Notes under the pieces: generated by a model
What the model saw: only the letters and a program-made list of their open reading frames with translations
What the model was told of the DNA's origin: nothing
The model's database searches: none
DNA from: Bolinopsis microptera
Lineage: Eukaryota > Ctenophora > Tentaculata > Lobata > Bolinopsidae
DNA: 64,000 nt
NCBI RefSeq assembly: GCF_026151205.1
Contig: NC_087082.1
Coordinates: 7,819,908-7,883,907, forward strand
Direction: 5' to 3'
Made by a program: the position numbers and the translations under genes
Part shown: one piece after another, positions 39,177 to 54,100 of the stretch
How positions within the stretch are numbered: the stretch's first letter is position 1
How the letters are laid out: every line of letters starts with the position of its first letter

Positions 39177-42100
39177 TCATTTGCTAGAGCTCACGGAACG
39201 CCGTCGACTTTGATTAAGTGTTTCGTCGGGAATCTCTTCTGCATGCTGAAGATCGATTGGCTTGTCTTCAATTAATTCTGAAATAATAATTATTATGAAT
39301 TATACAAATTTCATATTAGTTCCATTTTCTAATAGAAAATCTTAATTCTACATCTTTTAATTCTCTTTGATCTTACGTACGTCTAATACAGAAAGAAAAT
39401 TATAATTTATTTCCAGTTCTACATGGCTCTTGATAAGGAGTACCAGAAAAAATAGTTAGTATTAAACAAATGAGTGATTCGCGTTGAACTTCAGTCAACT
39501 CACCTCCATCTTCTTCAATCTCCTCTACATCTTCGTGTCCATTAGTTTCTCCTGAAATTCGTTACAAATGAGAAATACTTCCGGCAAACTGTGTTATTAG
39601 AAAAACAGGTAATTATTTTCAGATTGACCCACGTTTAGTCTGTTAGTGAAAATGAACATGATTATAGAACCATCTGTGTGTCTCTTCACAGGAACTTCTG
39701 GCTCTATGTTTGATGACCCTCAATTTTGTGCTTGTAGGTTTATAACCTACCAAGACGCGCGACGAGTTGGACTCGTCCACGGTCGTCAACAAATATTTTA
39801 CGAGTATCACCCGTTAATTTTGTGCCGTCTCCACAATTGAAGATGTTGTTGCATGTAAACAGAAGTCTGTAATATCGGTGCGGTCGTAACGAGAATCGAG
39901 ATTTTTAAGTGCACTAGGTAGGCTCTATACTTATAGCTAGTTATGGGTGGTTAAAACTCTTTGGGTGATTCCCGGGACTGTGGACATTGGACAACACATT
40001 CCTGTAAAGAAACATTGCAAATTTATTTATAGACCATTTTTATAATGCGATAGTGAAAGAACTGTTCCAAAAAGGTAAGGATCCGACTTTCTGATCAAAC
40101 GAAAAAAAAACATTGCCGAAAAGATCGTTGGAATATGTAATCGGGTTTGGATATATGAAGTGGCTCAACGGCCCTACGTTGATGACAAAAGTCTGCTCCT
40201 TCGAAATATTCGACAAATTCGATTAAAATGGCAACAAAATGCTAAGATTATTTACCTTCATCGACGTTGTTCATTAAGAATTGACCGTCTTGATTGGTTG
40301 GCTTAGCAGCAGCGGTTGCATTGAAAACAGAATCATTTGTTCCGTTCGCCAACAATTCGGGATTTCCCTTCTTTTGGGGCGGGTTTCTGTCGAGTTTGCT
40401 TTTACTCGGGACATTTTTTATCTCATCTGGAAATATAGCATTATTAGAGAATGGTTGCAACGATCAAAAACATTAATCCTAACGTGTAAAATCAGCTGGA
40501 TAAATCCAATTTAATTTACATGGACAGAACTGAACGTTTTATTTCACCGGCAGTGTTCTCTCAGATTGCAATAAGAGTGCTACCAGCATCACGTATATAA
40601 TGTATCTTCATCGGACCTTCAAAGATCCTCTAGATTTTTCATAAATTTACCATAAATTGGATGATGAAGTTTACCATTTCAGTTTTAGAGAGAATCTTAG
40701 AATTTTCATAAAATAAAAATCAACAAAAATTGTACCCAGTTCAGCACCCTTGTCCCTCAATATTACAGGCAAATTGTCTTATACGACCTAACACTGTTTT
40801 ATTACTAATTATAAAAATCGTTAGAATCAAGGTTCTTGACCATTGTTAGCTAATTCTGTTCATTTGTTTATTGTTAAGCTTTGGGCTTCATTTCTCAGCG
40901 TTAGATCGAGAAAGAATCACACCTTTCAGTTGCTGTGGTTACATGCGATCAGCTCTCTCGTTAAAATCTATTTTCAATTTCCTCAGCCTTAGAGCAGAAC
41001 TTTCTAGTTTCTTTTGAAAGAGTTTAGGCTAGGTCTATCAGACTGGCAACAGTTCACTAGCACAATTTAAATAAAAAATAAATGAAAAACTTCAACGTAC
41101 ACACATTCACTGAACGAAGATATTACGAACTTGGTTTATCAAACGATACCAAATCTAAGAAACGAAATACATCACGCAAAACGTCTACACCATTTAAATT
41201 AGGGTAACCTTCAAGAACATCCTCGTCGCTGTTAGAGTAGTTGTCGCTGTTAGAGTAGCTGTAGTTAGAGCGAACCGGAGTGTGAGGTTTTGAGAAAACT
41301 TCCGGATAGACATTTGGAGCTTTATCTTCCATAACATCACGGGTTTTTAGAGGTTCATCATCTTGTGACGATTGCTCAAACGGCGACAAACTACGAGGTG
41401 TCAGTCCTCCATTTTCAGGGATAATATTTGTCCCAAACTCCGCTTCCGGTGTTTCAGTTTCACCACCAGTCAGTTCGCCTGGACCATCTCTCGGGTTATA
41501 CTCTTAATACGACCACTAACGACCAGTATGTTCACAATAACATAAAAATAAACAACAGAAATCCAGTTTGACCAGTATGAACAGCGTTAGTACACCTGAT
41601 TTTTGTTCTACTACCTGTACATAGTTTCAGTTTTTAGCGGTAGATCGTGAATATTTTAGGGGTTTCATTAAGTCACTTCTCGCATTAAAATTTCTCTTAA
41701 AAAAAAAAGCATCCAAATTCCAACTGTTCAATGACAGAATGGAAAGCTCACACAAAACTAAACAAGAATTTCGCCGCGGTAATACCACGCACGATCAAAT
41801 TTCCCTACTGCATACAATTAAATTGTTCTACTTTATTGTATTCCAGAGTGGTGTTTGGCGCATGTACAATGTAATAAACGTTTATATTATATTAGGCGTG
41901 CAGAACTTGAAAAATCCTGCGCGCATCTGAGGTGTCGCCGTCGATCTGTATGTGGTTTGGTTGTAGATCATTTCATACTTTGCGCGGTTTTGTTTCGTGT
42001 TAACAATAACGATATGCGTATCATGTCACGTCATATTATCATCGTATGCCAACTTATTGACTGTAATAAAATATGCTGTCTCGTCTTAGTTATTATTTGT

Positions 42101-45100
42101 ATCTAACATAAACTAATACATTTTGATTCTTACTCGACACATCACAGCACCATCGACTTTCGAGCCTTTTATTTGATATAGGATTCTTTAAAAGCATACC
42201 ACAATCTTGATATTATAATTGCTTCTTGAATGTAACTGTGAAGTAACATTTGTTCTCAACTATGTATTCCAATGCTTTCTACCATTCAGTGTCGATTAAC
42301 TGTTAAATAATCAGCCCACAGCCACGAGTTTATCAGCTGACATCATAATTTTATTTGTTTTGACTTGCTAAATTTTATCACTCGGTAATTTGTTAACCTT
42401 GTTTCACACAAATAACACCTATATTGATGATTGATCCGTTTGTAACAGTCGTCAAGCACCAAAAACTGGTTGCTATGCCTGTAATTAATTAACTCATAAC
42501 CAGCGTCGCGCGCGCAAAATAGACTCCTTTTATACACATAATTATAGGGGAGTGGTCTATATTGCGAAGGAGCAGACTTTTGTCGACACCGTAGGACCGT
42601 CGGGCCACCTCATATATCCAAACCCGATTACTTATTCCCTACGATCTTTTTGCCTTCGGCAAGAGTAGGGAAAAAAATTACACAATGCACACATTCACTG
42701 AACGAAGATTTCACGAAACCTTGACCAACCAACAAAACCAAATAAAATTGACGAATCACCAATCCAAGTAAAGAAAGCATGCTCCACGTAAGAAATATTT
42801 TACATCATATAGACTACAGAGTAACCTTCGAAAATTTCCTCGTCAGCCGGGGTGGTTCCTCTTGGGGAAACTTCTGGATAAACATTTGGAGCTGTATCGT
42901 CCAGTACATCAGGAGTTTCAAGAGGTTCGTCCCGTATTTCTGTGTATTCTTCTATCTCGTCATCTTGAAATACTTGCTCAAAGGGCGACAGCCTAGGAGG
43001 TGTGATCTCTCCGTTGTCAGACATAAAGTCTGCCTCATATTGCGCCTCTGTTGTTTCACCATCAGTCAGTTCACCTGGACCATCTCCCAAATTATAATCC
43101 GAATGCGACCAGTACACAGTAATGTGTATAGCAAAGTAAACAAAAGTAAACCTGTAACCAGTTTTTGACCAGTCAGGAGTTTTGTGACCAGCATTAACGA
43201 CGATAGAAGCAGATTTAATGGCCGGCATCTAGGTTAATAACCACCAATAAGTTTTATAGGGTAGCACAGTGTTCTACGTATTGCACTTAGTTGTATAACC
43301 GACGTCATCGATTTGATTATTGATAAGCTTTGAGCTCCATTTTTGAGCGATAGATCGCGAAAGGAGCACACATTTTAAAGTTTCATTAAGTCACTTCTCG
43401 CATTAAAATGTTTCTTTCAAAAGAAGCATCTAAATTACAACTGTTCAATGACAGAATGGAAAGCACACAAAACTGAAAAATTACAAAATGCACACATTCA
43501 CTGAACGAAGATTTCACGAGATAGGCTTAACCAACAAAACCAAATTAAACTGACGATCAGCAATCCAAGTAAAGAAAGCATGCTCCACGTCAGAAATATT
43601 TTACATCATATAATAGAGTAACCTTCGAAAATTTCCTCGTCAGCCGGGCTGGTACCTCTTGGGGAAACTTCTGGATAAACATTTTGAGCTGTACCGTCCA
43701 GTACATCGGGAGTTTCTAGAGGTTCGTCCAGTATTTCTGTGTATTCTTCTATCTCGTCATCTTGAAATACTTGCTCAAAGGGCGACAGCCTAGGAGGTGT
43801 GATCTCTCCGTTGTCAGACATAAAGTCTGCCTCATATTGCGCCTCTGTTGTTTCACCATCAGTCAGTTCACCTGGACCATCTCCCAAATTATAATCCGAA
43901 TGCGACCAGTACACAGTAATGTGTATAGCAAAGTAAACAAAAGTAAACCTGTAACCAGTTTTTGACCAGTCAGGAGTTTTGTGACCAGCATTAACGACGA
44001 TAGAAGCAGATTTAATGGCCGGCATCTAGGTTAATAACCACCAATAAGTTTTATAGGGTAGCACAGTGTTCTACGTATTGCACTTAGTTGTATAACCGAC
44101 GTCATCGATTTGATTATTGATAAGCTTTGAGCTCCATTTTTGAGCGATAGATCGCGAAAGAAGCACACATTTTAAAGTTTCATTAAGTCACTTCTCGCAT
44201 TAAAATGTCTCTTTCAAAAGAAGCATCTAAATTCCAACTGTTCAATGACAGAATGGAAAGCACACAAAACTGAAAATTACAAATTGCACACATTCACTGA
44301 ACGAAGATTTCACGAGATAGGCTTAACCAACAAAACCAAATTAAACTGACGATCAGCAATCCAAGTAAAGAAAGCATGCTCCACGTCAGAAATATTTTAC
44401 ATCATATAATAGAGTAACCTTCGAAAATTTCCTCGTCAGCCGGGCTGGTACCTCTTGGGGAAACTTCTGGATAAACATTTTGAGCTGTACCGTCCAGTAC
44501 ATCGGGAGTTTCTAGAGGTTCGTCCAGTATTTCTGTGTATTCTTCTATCTCGTCATCTTGAAATACTTGCTCAAAGGGCGACAGCCTAGGAGGTGTGATC
44601 TCTCCGTTGTCAGACATAAAGTCTGCCTCATATTGCGCCTCTGTTGTTTCACCATCAGTTATTTCACCTGGACCATCTCCCAAATTATAATCCGAATGCG
44701 ACCAGCACAGTAATAACCACCAACTAGTTTTATACAGTAGCACTGTGTTCTACGCATTGAACTTTGACTAGTATATCATAAAACCCAGTAGCACTAAATT
44801 CTTTAACTAACGTTCTAGTATTTACTAACTTTTCAATTGATATGCTTGATATGATGGGCTTCGTTTTTGAGCGATAGATCACGAAAGAAGTTAAGATTTT
44901 ACGGTATCATGAAGTCAGCTCGCCCATGAAAATTTCTTTCAAATTTCCTTTAGGTGGTTCAGCCTAATAACAGCACCCCAGAAAAAAGAAGATCATCTAA
45001 CGGTTCACTTGGCAGGTTCCACGACATAAATATATATTGAACGATGATATTTAGAGGCGAGAATGGATCATCCGACGACACCAAATCAAACTGACCAAAC

Positions 45101-48100
45101 ATCAAGTAAAGAATGCATGCTCCACGTAAATATTTTACAAAATTTAGGGTAACCTTCGAGAACGTCTTCGTCGCTGGGATTTGAGTCAGCCAGGGTGCTA
45201 CCTCTTGAGAAAACCTCTGGATAAACATTTGGAGCTGTATCGTCTAGAACATCAGAGGTTTTTAGAGGCTTGTCCAGTATTTCTGTGTATCCTTCTAACT
45301 TGTCATCATGAAAAGCTTGCTCATAAGGCGAAAACTTACGAGGTGTGATTTTTCCTTTTTCAGAGATAAAGTCTGTCTCAGATTCCGCCTCCGATGTTCC
45401 ACCATCAGTCAGTTCACCTGGACCATCTCCCAAATTATAATCCGAATGCGACCACCATAAACAATAAAAGCAGAATAAACAACAAGAAAACTGTGTCCAA
45501 CTTGTGACCAGCACAGAGGTTTATGGCCAGCATGAACATTGCAACGGTAGCATCTACAATGGCCAGAATAAAGACCGGTAGCCCCAGGTTTATGACCAAC
45601 GTCAGCTCATACTTGTTAATTAGTTCATTGATTTAAGGATATATACATTATACAGTTTACAGTTTTAATTTTCGGGAGCACAACGCAATATTTCAGAAAA
45701 TACGATTGTACTTTCCCTTAAAAGTTCTAGGGTCTGAAGCAATAGCATGCATTGTGGAGCCTAAATTCTTTGTGAAACTTGATTTCGAGAAAACCAACAA
45801 ACTTGGGCCCGTAACCGAACTTTTGAGGTGGCAGCCATCAGCCATGCCAGCAGTATATTACATAAAAACATATCAACACTGATTTCATTTTTAACTAACC
45901 CGATGACACAGCTTGATTACTTTTCTTGGGGACCGGGAGTTTGCTCCTAGATTTAGAAGGGACAGAGGATATTTCGGTCGCCGAGATGTCTCCGTCAACA
46001 TCGTCTGTGTCAACAGTATCAGAGATAGCCTGACCAACTATTGCTGTATCAACAGCATCAGTCCTGGAAATAACCTCCCCAACTTTTTCTGTATCGACAT
46101 CTCCGGCATCTCCGCTGGAATTTTGTTCAACATCGTTCTCTGCGTCACCATTGACGATGGCATCAACATGATCATCCTCTTTATGAGCGATGAACTCATC
46201 TGAAGAAAAAATGTTCGTTAATTTGGTTGCTTGACAATTATGCATAAAACTATGTTTATTGTATATATTATTGTGCGGCAAATAAGTACAATGCTGGCCG
46301 GCTAATAACCGCTAATAACCGGTTGTAACAGCCCTTTAACAGCCAGTTAAAAACTGGCTAGTAGCTTAAAAAACACAAGTAAGCGTCGGCTGTTAGAGGG
46401 CTGTTAGGATTTTCCTAAAGTCAAAGAGCTGACCGAGGTGGGTGGAAAGGGCTGTTAGAAGGCCGTTAGGTATTTGTGCCCCCAAAATGGCTGTTAGAGG
46501 GCTGTTACCGTAACAGCTCTCTAACTTGTGTTTTGATATGGCTATTAGCCTGCTGTTAGAGGGCTGTTACCGTAACAGCTCTCTAACTTGTGTTTTGATA
46601 TGGCTATTAGCCTGCTGTTAGAGGGCTGTTTCCGTAACAGCTCTCTAACTTGTGTTTTGATATGGCTATTAGCCTGCTGTTAGAGGGCTGTTACCGTAAC
46701 AGCTCTCTAACTTGTGTTTTGATATGGCTATTAGCCTGCTGTTAGAGGGCTGTTTCCGTAACAGCTCTCTAACTTGTGTTTTGATATGGCTATTAGCCTG
46801 CTGTTAGAGGGCTGTTTCCGTAACAGCTCTCTAACTTGTGTTTTGATATGGCTATTAGCCTGCTGTTAGAGGGCTGTTACCGTAACAGCTCTCTAACTTG
46901 TGTTTTGATATGGCTATTAGCCTGCTGTTAGAGGGCTGTTACCGTAACAGCTCTCTAACTTGTGTTTTGATATGGCTATTAGCCTGCTGTTAGAGGGCTG
47001 TTACCGTAACAGCTCTCTAACTTGTGTTTTGATATGGCTATTAGCCTGCTGTTAGAGGGCTGTTACCGTAACAGCTCTCTAACTTGTGTTTTGATATGGC
47101 TATTAGCCTGCTGTTAGAGGGCTGTTTCCGTAACAGCTCTCTAACTTGTGTTTTGATATGGCTATTAGCCTGCTGTTAGAGGGCTGTTACCGTAACAGCT
47201 CTCTAACTTGTGTTTTGATATGGCTATTAGCCTGCTGTTAGAGGGCTGTTACCGTAACAGCTCTCTAACTTGTGTATTGATATGGCTATTAGCCTGCTGT
47301 TAGAGGGCTGTTACCGTAACAGCTCTCTAACTTGTGTTTTGATATGGCTATTAGCCTGCTGTTAGAGGGCTGTTACCGTAACAGCTCTCTAACTTGTGTT
47401 TTGATATGGCTATTAGCCTGCTGTTAGAGGGCTGTTACCGTAACAGCTCTCTAACTTGTGTTTTGATATGGTTATTAGCCTGCTGTTAGAGGGCTGTTTC
47501 CGTAACGGCCGGATAAATGCTAATAGCCAGTTGTTAGTCGGTTGTTATTGTACTTATTGGCCAATTATAAAAAGTCATAATTCTGCGTAAAATACTGATA
47601 GAACGACAGCATGTAATACGCAGAATGACGTGTAGGCTGAAATTTCCATCAGCCTTAGAGCAGCGCTTTGACTTGCCAGGACAGGGCTATTTGACTGCAC
47701 ACAGAAATATTATCTAACACTTCACTGGCAGAAATGAAATGACACAAAACTAACACATTTCACATCTATTTAATAAACCATCGGTTTATCAAACGATTTC
47801 CATTCAAATTGACAGACAAAACATCAAGGAATCAAGGCATGCTCCGAATGAAAGATGTAAATGTTAGCATCAGCATATAAAAGCTCCATCATGCATTACG
47901 TTTACACCATTTAGGGTAACCTTCGAGAACTTCCTCGTTGCCAGGATTTGGAACAGCGGGGGTGCTAGCTCTAGGGGCAACGTCTGGACCATTTTTAGGA
48001 GCTGTTTTGTCAATAGCATCGGGGGTAACTAAAGGTTCTGCGTTTCCTGCGGACTCGTCATCTTGCTCAAAAGGCGACAGCGTACGTGGTGTTATTTCTC

Positions 48101-51100
48101 CACTTTTAGGTTTCAGATCTGTCTGAGACTCCACCTCCGGTGTTATACCATCAGTCAGTTCACCTGGGCCTTCTCCACTCCCCTCGACCGCATAATTTGT
48201 GTCGTGCAAATCATTTTCATAATTAACATGCCCGCTTGGTGGAGGAGTTTTCAAGCCCTCGGGGGAATCGATCATAAGTGCAACAGAAGCATTTGCACTG
48301 GAGGCTTGTTCATCCAACGGTTCGCCAGTACCGTTGTCTGAGGTAACTGTATCCGGGTTATACTGATCATCGACCAGGTCAGCCTGACTTCCCCGGGATA
48401 CTATTACCAGCACATCGTCATTACCTTTATCTTCTTCGATGGGTGCTGGAGAATCTTTTTCGGATCTTGCTTTCTTTTCTGCTGCCTTTTTTTGGATAGC
48501 TGGTAAGGGATTGGACTGCGTCCTGGGCTGAAAATGAAAAAATATGGATAATGTTATTAATCTTAATGTCATTATCATATGAAATTACAATCGGACGTCC
48601 GCAATTGCGATCGAGAATTAATTATGATTTAAACCTTTCTGGTCATCGAATTCCTTCGCTTCAAGCGGAGGTATAGTGAAAAGTGCAGTAAAAAGGTAGA
48701 CTAAATTACGCTTTTTTACACTTTAAATTACAGTAAACCACATTGTAATTTTTCATTGCTTTATTATGCTGGATATGAGTGATAAGTGATGTTAATATGT
48801 CTTGTGTAGTAATATGGTATGCCGTATGGATCTGAACAGTTATAAAACTGTCATTTCATCACGTCGTTAAATACAACAAAATCTAGTAAAATTTACTAAC
48901 TGAGGGTTGACTGATGTCTTTACGTCTTTTGATAGAAGGCAGCCTGCGGATTCGTAAAATATTAATGACAAAGCATGATTATCAAACAGAATATACAGGG
49001 AATAGTAACATTTAACAAGCTTAGTTTTTGTTAAAATAATATTTCAACGAACTGGCGAATGTTTCATTATGAGAGCTAGAAAAATTAGACTTACTTTTGC
49101 GTTTTGGCAGGTTGATTTAATTCACCATATGAAGCAGCAATAAACCGTCTATGTCCACAAGCAACATATATTCCGCCGTCAACTACGTCTTCAGGTCCGT
49201 GTAATATACCGCCCTCTAACGTGAATAACCTGAAATTGTGCGGTTATACTGTGTGGTGCCAATCAAAATGTATACGATTTCCACTTAAACTACAGTAACA
49301 AGGTGCAGTGGCGTGCCAGGGACAGTGAAATAACCTGAGAAGATCCGTTTAAAAGACGATGGAGTGGATTCAAGGCCAACATGATTTGTCAGTAAAGTGG
49401 TGGCATGAACGAGTAACGACGCCGCCACTTAATTAGAAAAAAAATTCAGAATTGATCTCGATTAATCCTGAACTGCACTTGTCAGATTGAAAAGACTTGA
49501 GCGTGTCTGAGAATGGACGTTAAATAAGAATCTAATTGGTTCATATTTGTCATCGATTTACAATGCTACAGTGACGTGATAAGATTAAAATTGCGAGAAG
49601 ATTGTGTCTAGTTTATTGTACAGCAGGGTGTCAGAATTATTGGCGTGTTTGAAATTTTATGTGTATTTTATAATGAAATCAATGTTTTTCGACGGGTCAT
49701 AACTTTACTTCTGAATATCGAAATTAAAAAATTCAAAAACTGGTCTGTAGACAATCGTCTGAACTTTTTCTTAATTTCAGAATTTTGTGTTGATGTACCT
49801 CAAAACCCATAATTTAGGCCGTTATTTAAAGGGTCGATTCCATACTTGGTTAGATTTACGAAGGAGTAAGGGATTTATGTGTAATTTTTTTTCGGTGAAT
49901 TTTTTCTGAAATTATTCTTTAGACTAAAGTGCACAGCTCTTCAGGCGATAGCGAAACATATAGAAAACTATCGATTTTATAAAAGCTCTCTTTCTCCTCT
50001 AACTGACGCAATAAAATATAGTCGGGCAGACTCATCCCGGAATTCAGGGGAAGCAGCCGAAGGCTTCAAGTCCAATAATCCAAATTTTTCTCTTTCATCG
50101 TGATTATCGACGAAATTTAACTTTTTTCGGACTTCATTTTTAGACTGAACTGTGGTATGAAGGATTATCTCTTGAATGATCAAGACTCCATAGGAAACTG
50201 ACCCTCAGAAGTCAAGTAATGATCGTTTTTAAAAGCTTGGGTAAGCTAAAATTTTACGCAAAATTGTCTACGCGCCAATAATTATGACACCCTGTAGTGC
50301 ATCTGTCTGAAATTTTTTCAAATATGAATGGATGATTAAATTATTCCTGGCGTACGTGAATCAATGACAACGGTCTTTGTTTGTTGTGATGTCAAATGGT
50401 AGTTAAACATTCATATTTCAGATAAGCATGCTAATTCACAAGCACATGAGTCTTTACATCAATATTCATCACATGGATGATCCTCGAGTTGGTCCAAAAT
50501 CAACATGTGATAAAAGTTTATTGCTGCGCGCGCGTTAAACTAGCTGTCGCGCGCAAAAAAATATGAATGAATTATCACAAATTATTAACTGCGGCCGCCG
50601 TGTACATCCTACAGGTCATGTGACTAACTGAAGATGGCCAGAAGTGAACGAATTGCCCGATTGATGTCCGGTTGGCGGTTACCAACGGATTTAAGGACAC
50701 CAAATAACAATAACTACGAAAGTATATTCCATTCACCTATGAGACAGTTTAATGAGAGTCTAGTAATAAGTGGTAAAGCATCATCGACTAATCACTGTTC
50801 GCAATCAAATCACCAAACCCCGGACCAGATGAACGCTTACCTTATATAAGTCAGCACCAAATCACTACTAATCTAGCACCTGGTAAGAATGCCGTAGGAA
50901 CAACTTCCGCCCCAGGAAGTGGCTGTTGAATCCCCTCCAGGGATTCATTAGAAACAAATTTGGCAAGCCAGTCAGCCAGTGTCACCTAATCTAGGGAGTA
51001 GCTAAGGATCCATTACACAACTGTGTAATGTATCCTCGGTCGACTCAGCCGAATGATAATTGATAGGAAACTTGATTGAGGGTTAAATGCGGAGGGGCCT

Positions 51101-54100
51101 ACCAAAAGATCAAGAATCTTCTTAGGATACCCCTTCAGTATACATCTACAATGTAAGAATGTAGTGTTCTATAAAGTGTAAACATAGTGTAAGCCAAATT
51201 TAATCCTAAATATGGATCCCTGAAGGTGATCCAACAGTCAAACCTTGGGGAGCAGGTCTCAATCTCTTTCGGATTTCTTCTCTAAATTGTCTAATACTAA
51301 CTGCTCGTAAACTGTTGAGTGTTGTTAAAGACTGACGTGAGTTTATCTTACTGCTCAGTAAATGGGAAAAGAAGACACGTACTCTAGTTCGACAACTAAA
51401 GTTCGCCAGAAATCATCCCTGTCGAACTTCGGTACGTGTCGAATTAGAGTCCAGGTAACGTACTCTAGTTCGACAGAGTCGAACTGTAGGGTTTGTCGAA
51501 CTACAGTACGTGTCGAACTGCGGTAAGTGTCGAACTAGAGTACGTGTCGAACTAGAGTACGTGTCGAACTGCGGTACGTGTCGAACTAGAGTAAGTGTAT
51601 AACTAGATTACGTGTCGAACTGGGGGGGATGCAACGTCAATTAATGTCAATTAATGTCAATTAATGTCAATTAATGTCAATTAATGTCAATTAATGTCAA
51701 TGTCAGTTTTGCAAAATTTTGGAATACTGACATTAATTGACACGATATTTTTCGACCAGAGATTATGTAGTTCTACCATATTTTTAGCACTTTAGAACGT
51801 TTATATCATCAATTTATTCACTACTATCACATATGGAAATGTGAAATGTGAAAAAAATTCAGATCATTAAACAATAAAACTAAAATAATACGGTTTTCCG
51901 AAATTTAATTTTCTTAAATGGGCGTGGCCATCCAAGGGCGTGGTTCTCAACATCATCAGAACTTAAAACCCACATTAAACGAAATGCCTACATGACATTT
52001 ATATTTGAATAACGAATCTTAAACAGCTAGCATTACTCCTTCATACTAAAAAAGCCGATTCTAGATATTTTACCAGTATAAGAAACCAATAAAATATGGG
52101 CGTGGCCGGTGGGGACCGAAGATGGAAGAGTTGGAAGCTGAAATTTTTTTTGGTGGTCTTTGAACCTAAGGATCAACAGATAAGAACATACTCATAATTA
52201 TTCAAGGACATTTTGTTTTTTTGAACCGGTCTAACTTACATAGACGTGAATATCTTGAATATTTATCGAATAATGATAATCTCAAATTTCAAGACAAATT
52301 AATGTCAATTAATGTCAATTAATGTCAATTAATGTCAATTAATGTCAATTAATGTCAATTAATGTCAATTAATGTCAATTAATGTCAATGTCAGTTTGGG
52401 GTTTTTATGGAATACTGACATTAATTGACGTTGCATCCCCCCCGTCGAACTAGAGTACGTGTCGAACTAGAGCGAGTACGTGTTGAACTAGAGTACGTGT
52501 CGAACTAGAGTACGTGTTGAACTAGAGTACGTGTCGAACTAGAGTACGTGTCGAACTAGAGTACGTGTTGAACTAGAGTACGTGTACTGATACAAAAACT
52601 AACCATTCAACAATGGACACTCTGAATATACGTTACACTATTGAGCAGTTTCTTGAGGCTGATAAAAATAAAAATGAACACCTACAGGGCAACAAATTTT
52701 TGCACAGAATAGGGTCAGCGGCTCATATGCTACTCCATGAAACAATAATACTATCTAATATTCATACCTTACATACATTATATAATCTTACTAGCTTACT
52801 GCCGTCTCCCTAAGGACACATTACAATTAGTGGATCAATTATCTGGCTGTATCGATCACTTATTCAGCAAAATAAGCTTCTAGAGCTCTAGCTAGGTAGC
52901 ATAGACATAGTTCATAGCATGATAATTTCACTTATAGTATCTAAAGTGACATTTGGATTGTTGCAGGACGTTGATTAAACACTCTACACTCGACTATCAC
53001 GTGTGACTTCCTTAAACACGCTGTTCGCCGATAACTCGCCAGTGAGCATATTAACCCTTTATCTTGTGGGGTGATTCAGAATCAGCGCCCAAAAATACAT
53101 CCATTCAAGATGGTTTCAACTGTCAGGGATCTTTTTAGAAACATCTCGAAAACTCTAACAGTATTTGTATCCCAAAAATTAATCTTTTGTATCAAATTTA
53201 TTATCGGGAAGATTATGCACCATGGAAATTTCACATTGGAGGAGGGGTGGAGGGGTTGGAGGGGTTAGGGGGAGTGGAGGGAGCTGGGGTGCCCTTGGCA
53301 TTATGGGCATGTTGTACGACGCTGACGGTAAAAAGAAAAATTGCACTTACTTGCGATATGTTTTATCTTCGACATAATGAACAGCTGTAATTTTACATGG
53401 GAATTTAATAACCCATACATTTTCGCCTTATCGCTTTGAAAATGTTATTGAGTATTTATTACGCGTTATTAAAAATATCATGAGCATAATTTCGGAATTC
53501 TCGTATTGATAATTTATTGAAGCGCCCAAAGACGTCCATCTCGAGACTAGACCACTTACTAATCACACTCAAACACTCCGCTCTCGAAAATGATTATTTC
53601 GATGTGATAGGATAAAAATAGCAAGTGACAATATTCAATGTATCCAGTGGATCCATCATTGTAATTAAAACATCCAAGTGGTCCACGCGAGACCAACAAG
53701 TTATCGCTTCCACTCAATTCCACCATACTACATCTTAACACATGATGCCATCGTGGGTAATACTACATAAATCTTACACGTATTATATTATTACTAAAGC
53801 TCCATGCGTGTGAGCTGTAACGTCGCCCTCAATTCTAGATGGGTGTTTGTTGAAAAGAAAACAGAGGTCCGAACCCGAATACGGGAAGATGAAACCAGAG
53901 TGTAACTTCCTCAAGATTCACATTTTGCGTGATCGGTTTATTTGTTAAACTGGTGTGTAATAATTATTAAAACAGGACTAAGACTGTAACAATGTTACGA
54001 ACAGGTGGATTGTATGTAATGTAATGGGACCCTCTCTACCAGTAACATTATAGGTACCATACCATTATATCAGAGTGTCAACAGTAAATACAGTCGGATA

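Noticed and set aside
42800..44743. Three separate 113-142-aa genes on the minus strand
   Set aside because: Each is one duplicated DCDC2 exon read with its intron flanks. The stretch before GELTDG contains no shared start, and a stop precedes it in the 41.4-kb copy.
46492..47515. CRISPR-like array
   Set aside because: The 62-bp units are identical throughout with no unique spacers, no cas genes, and an animal genome context.
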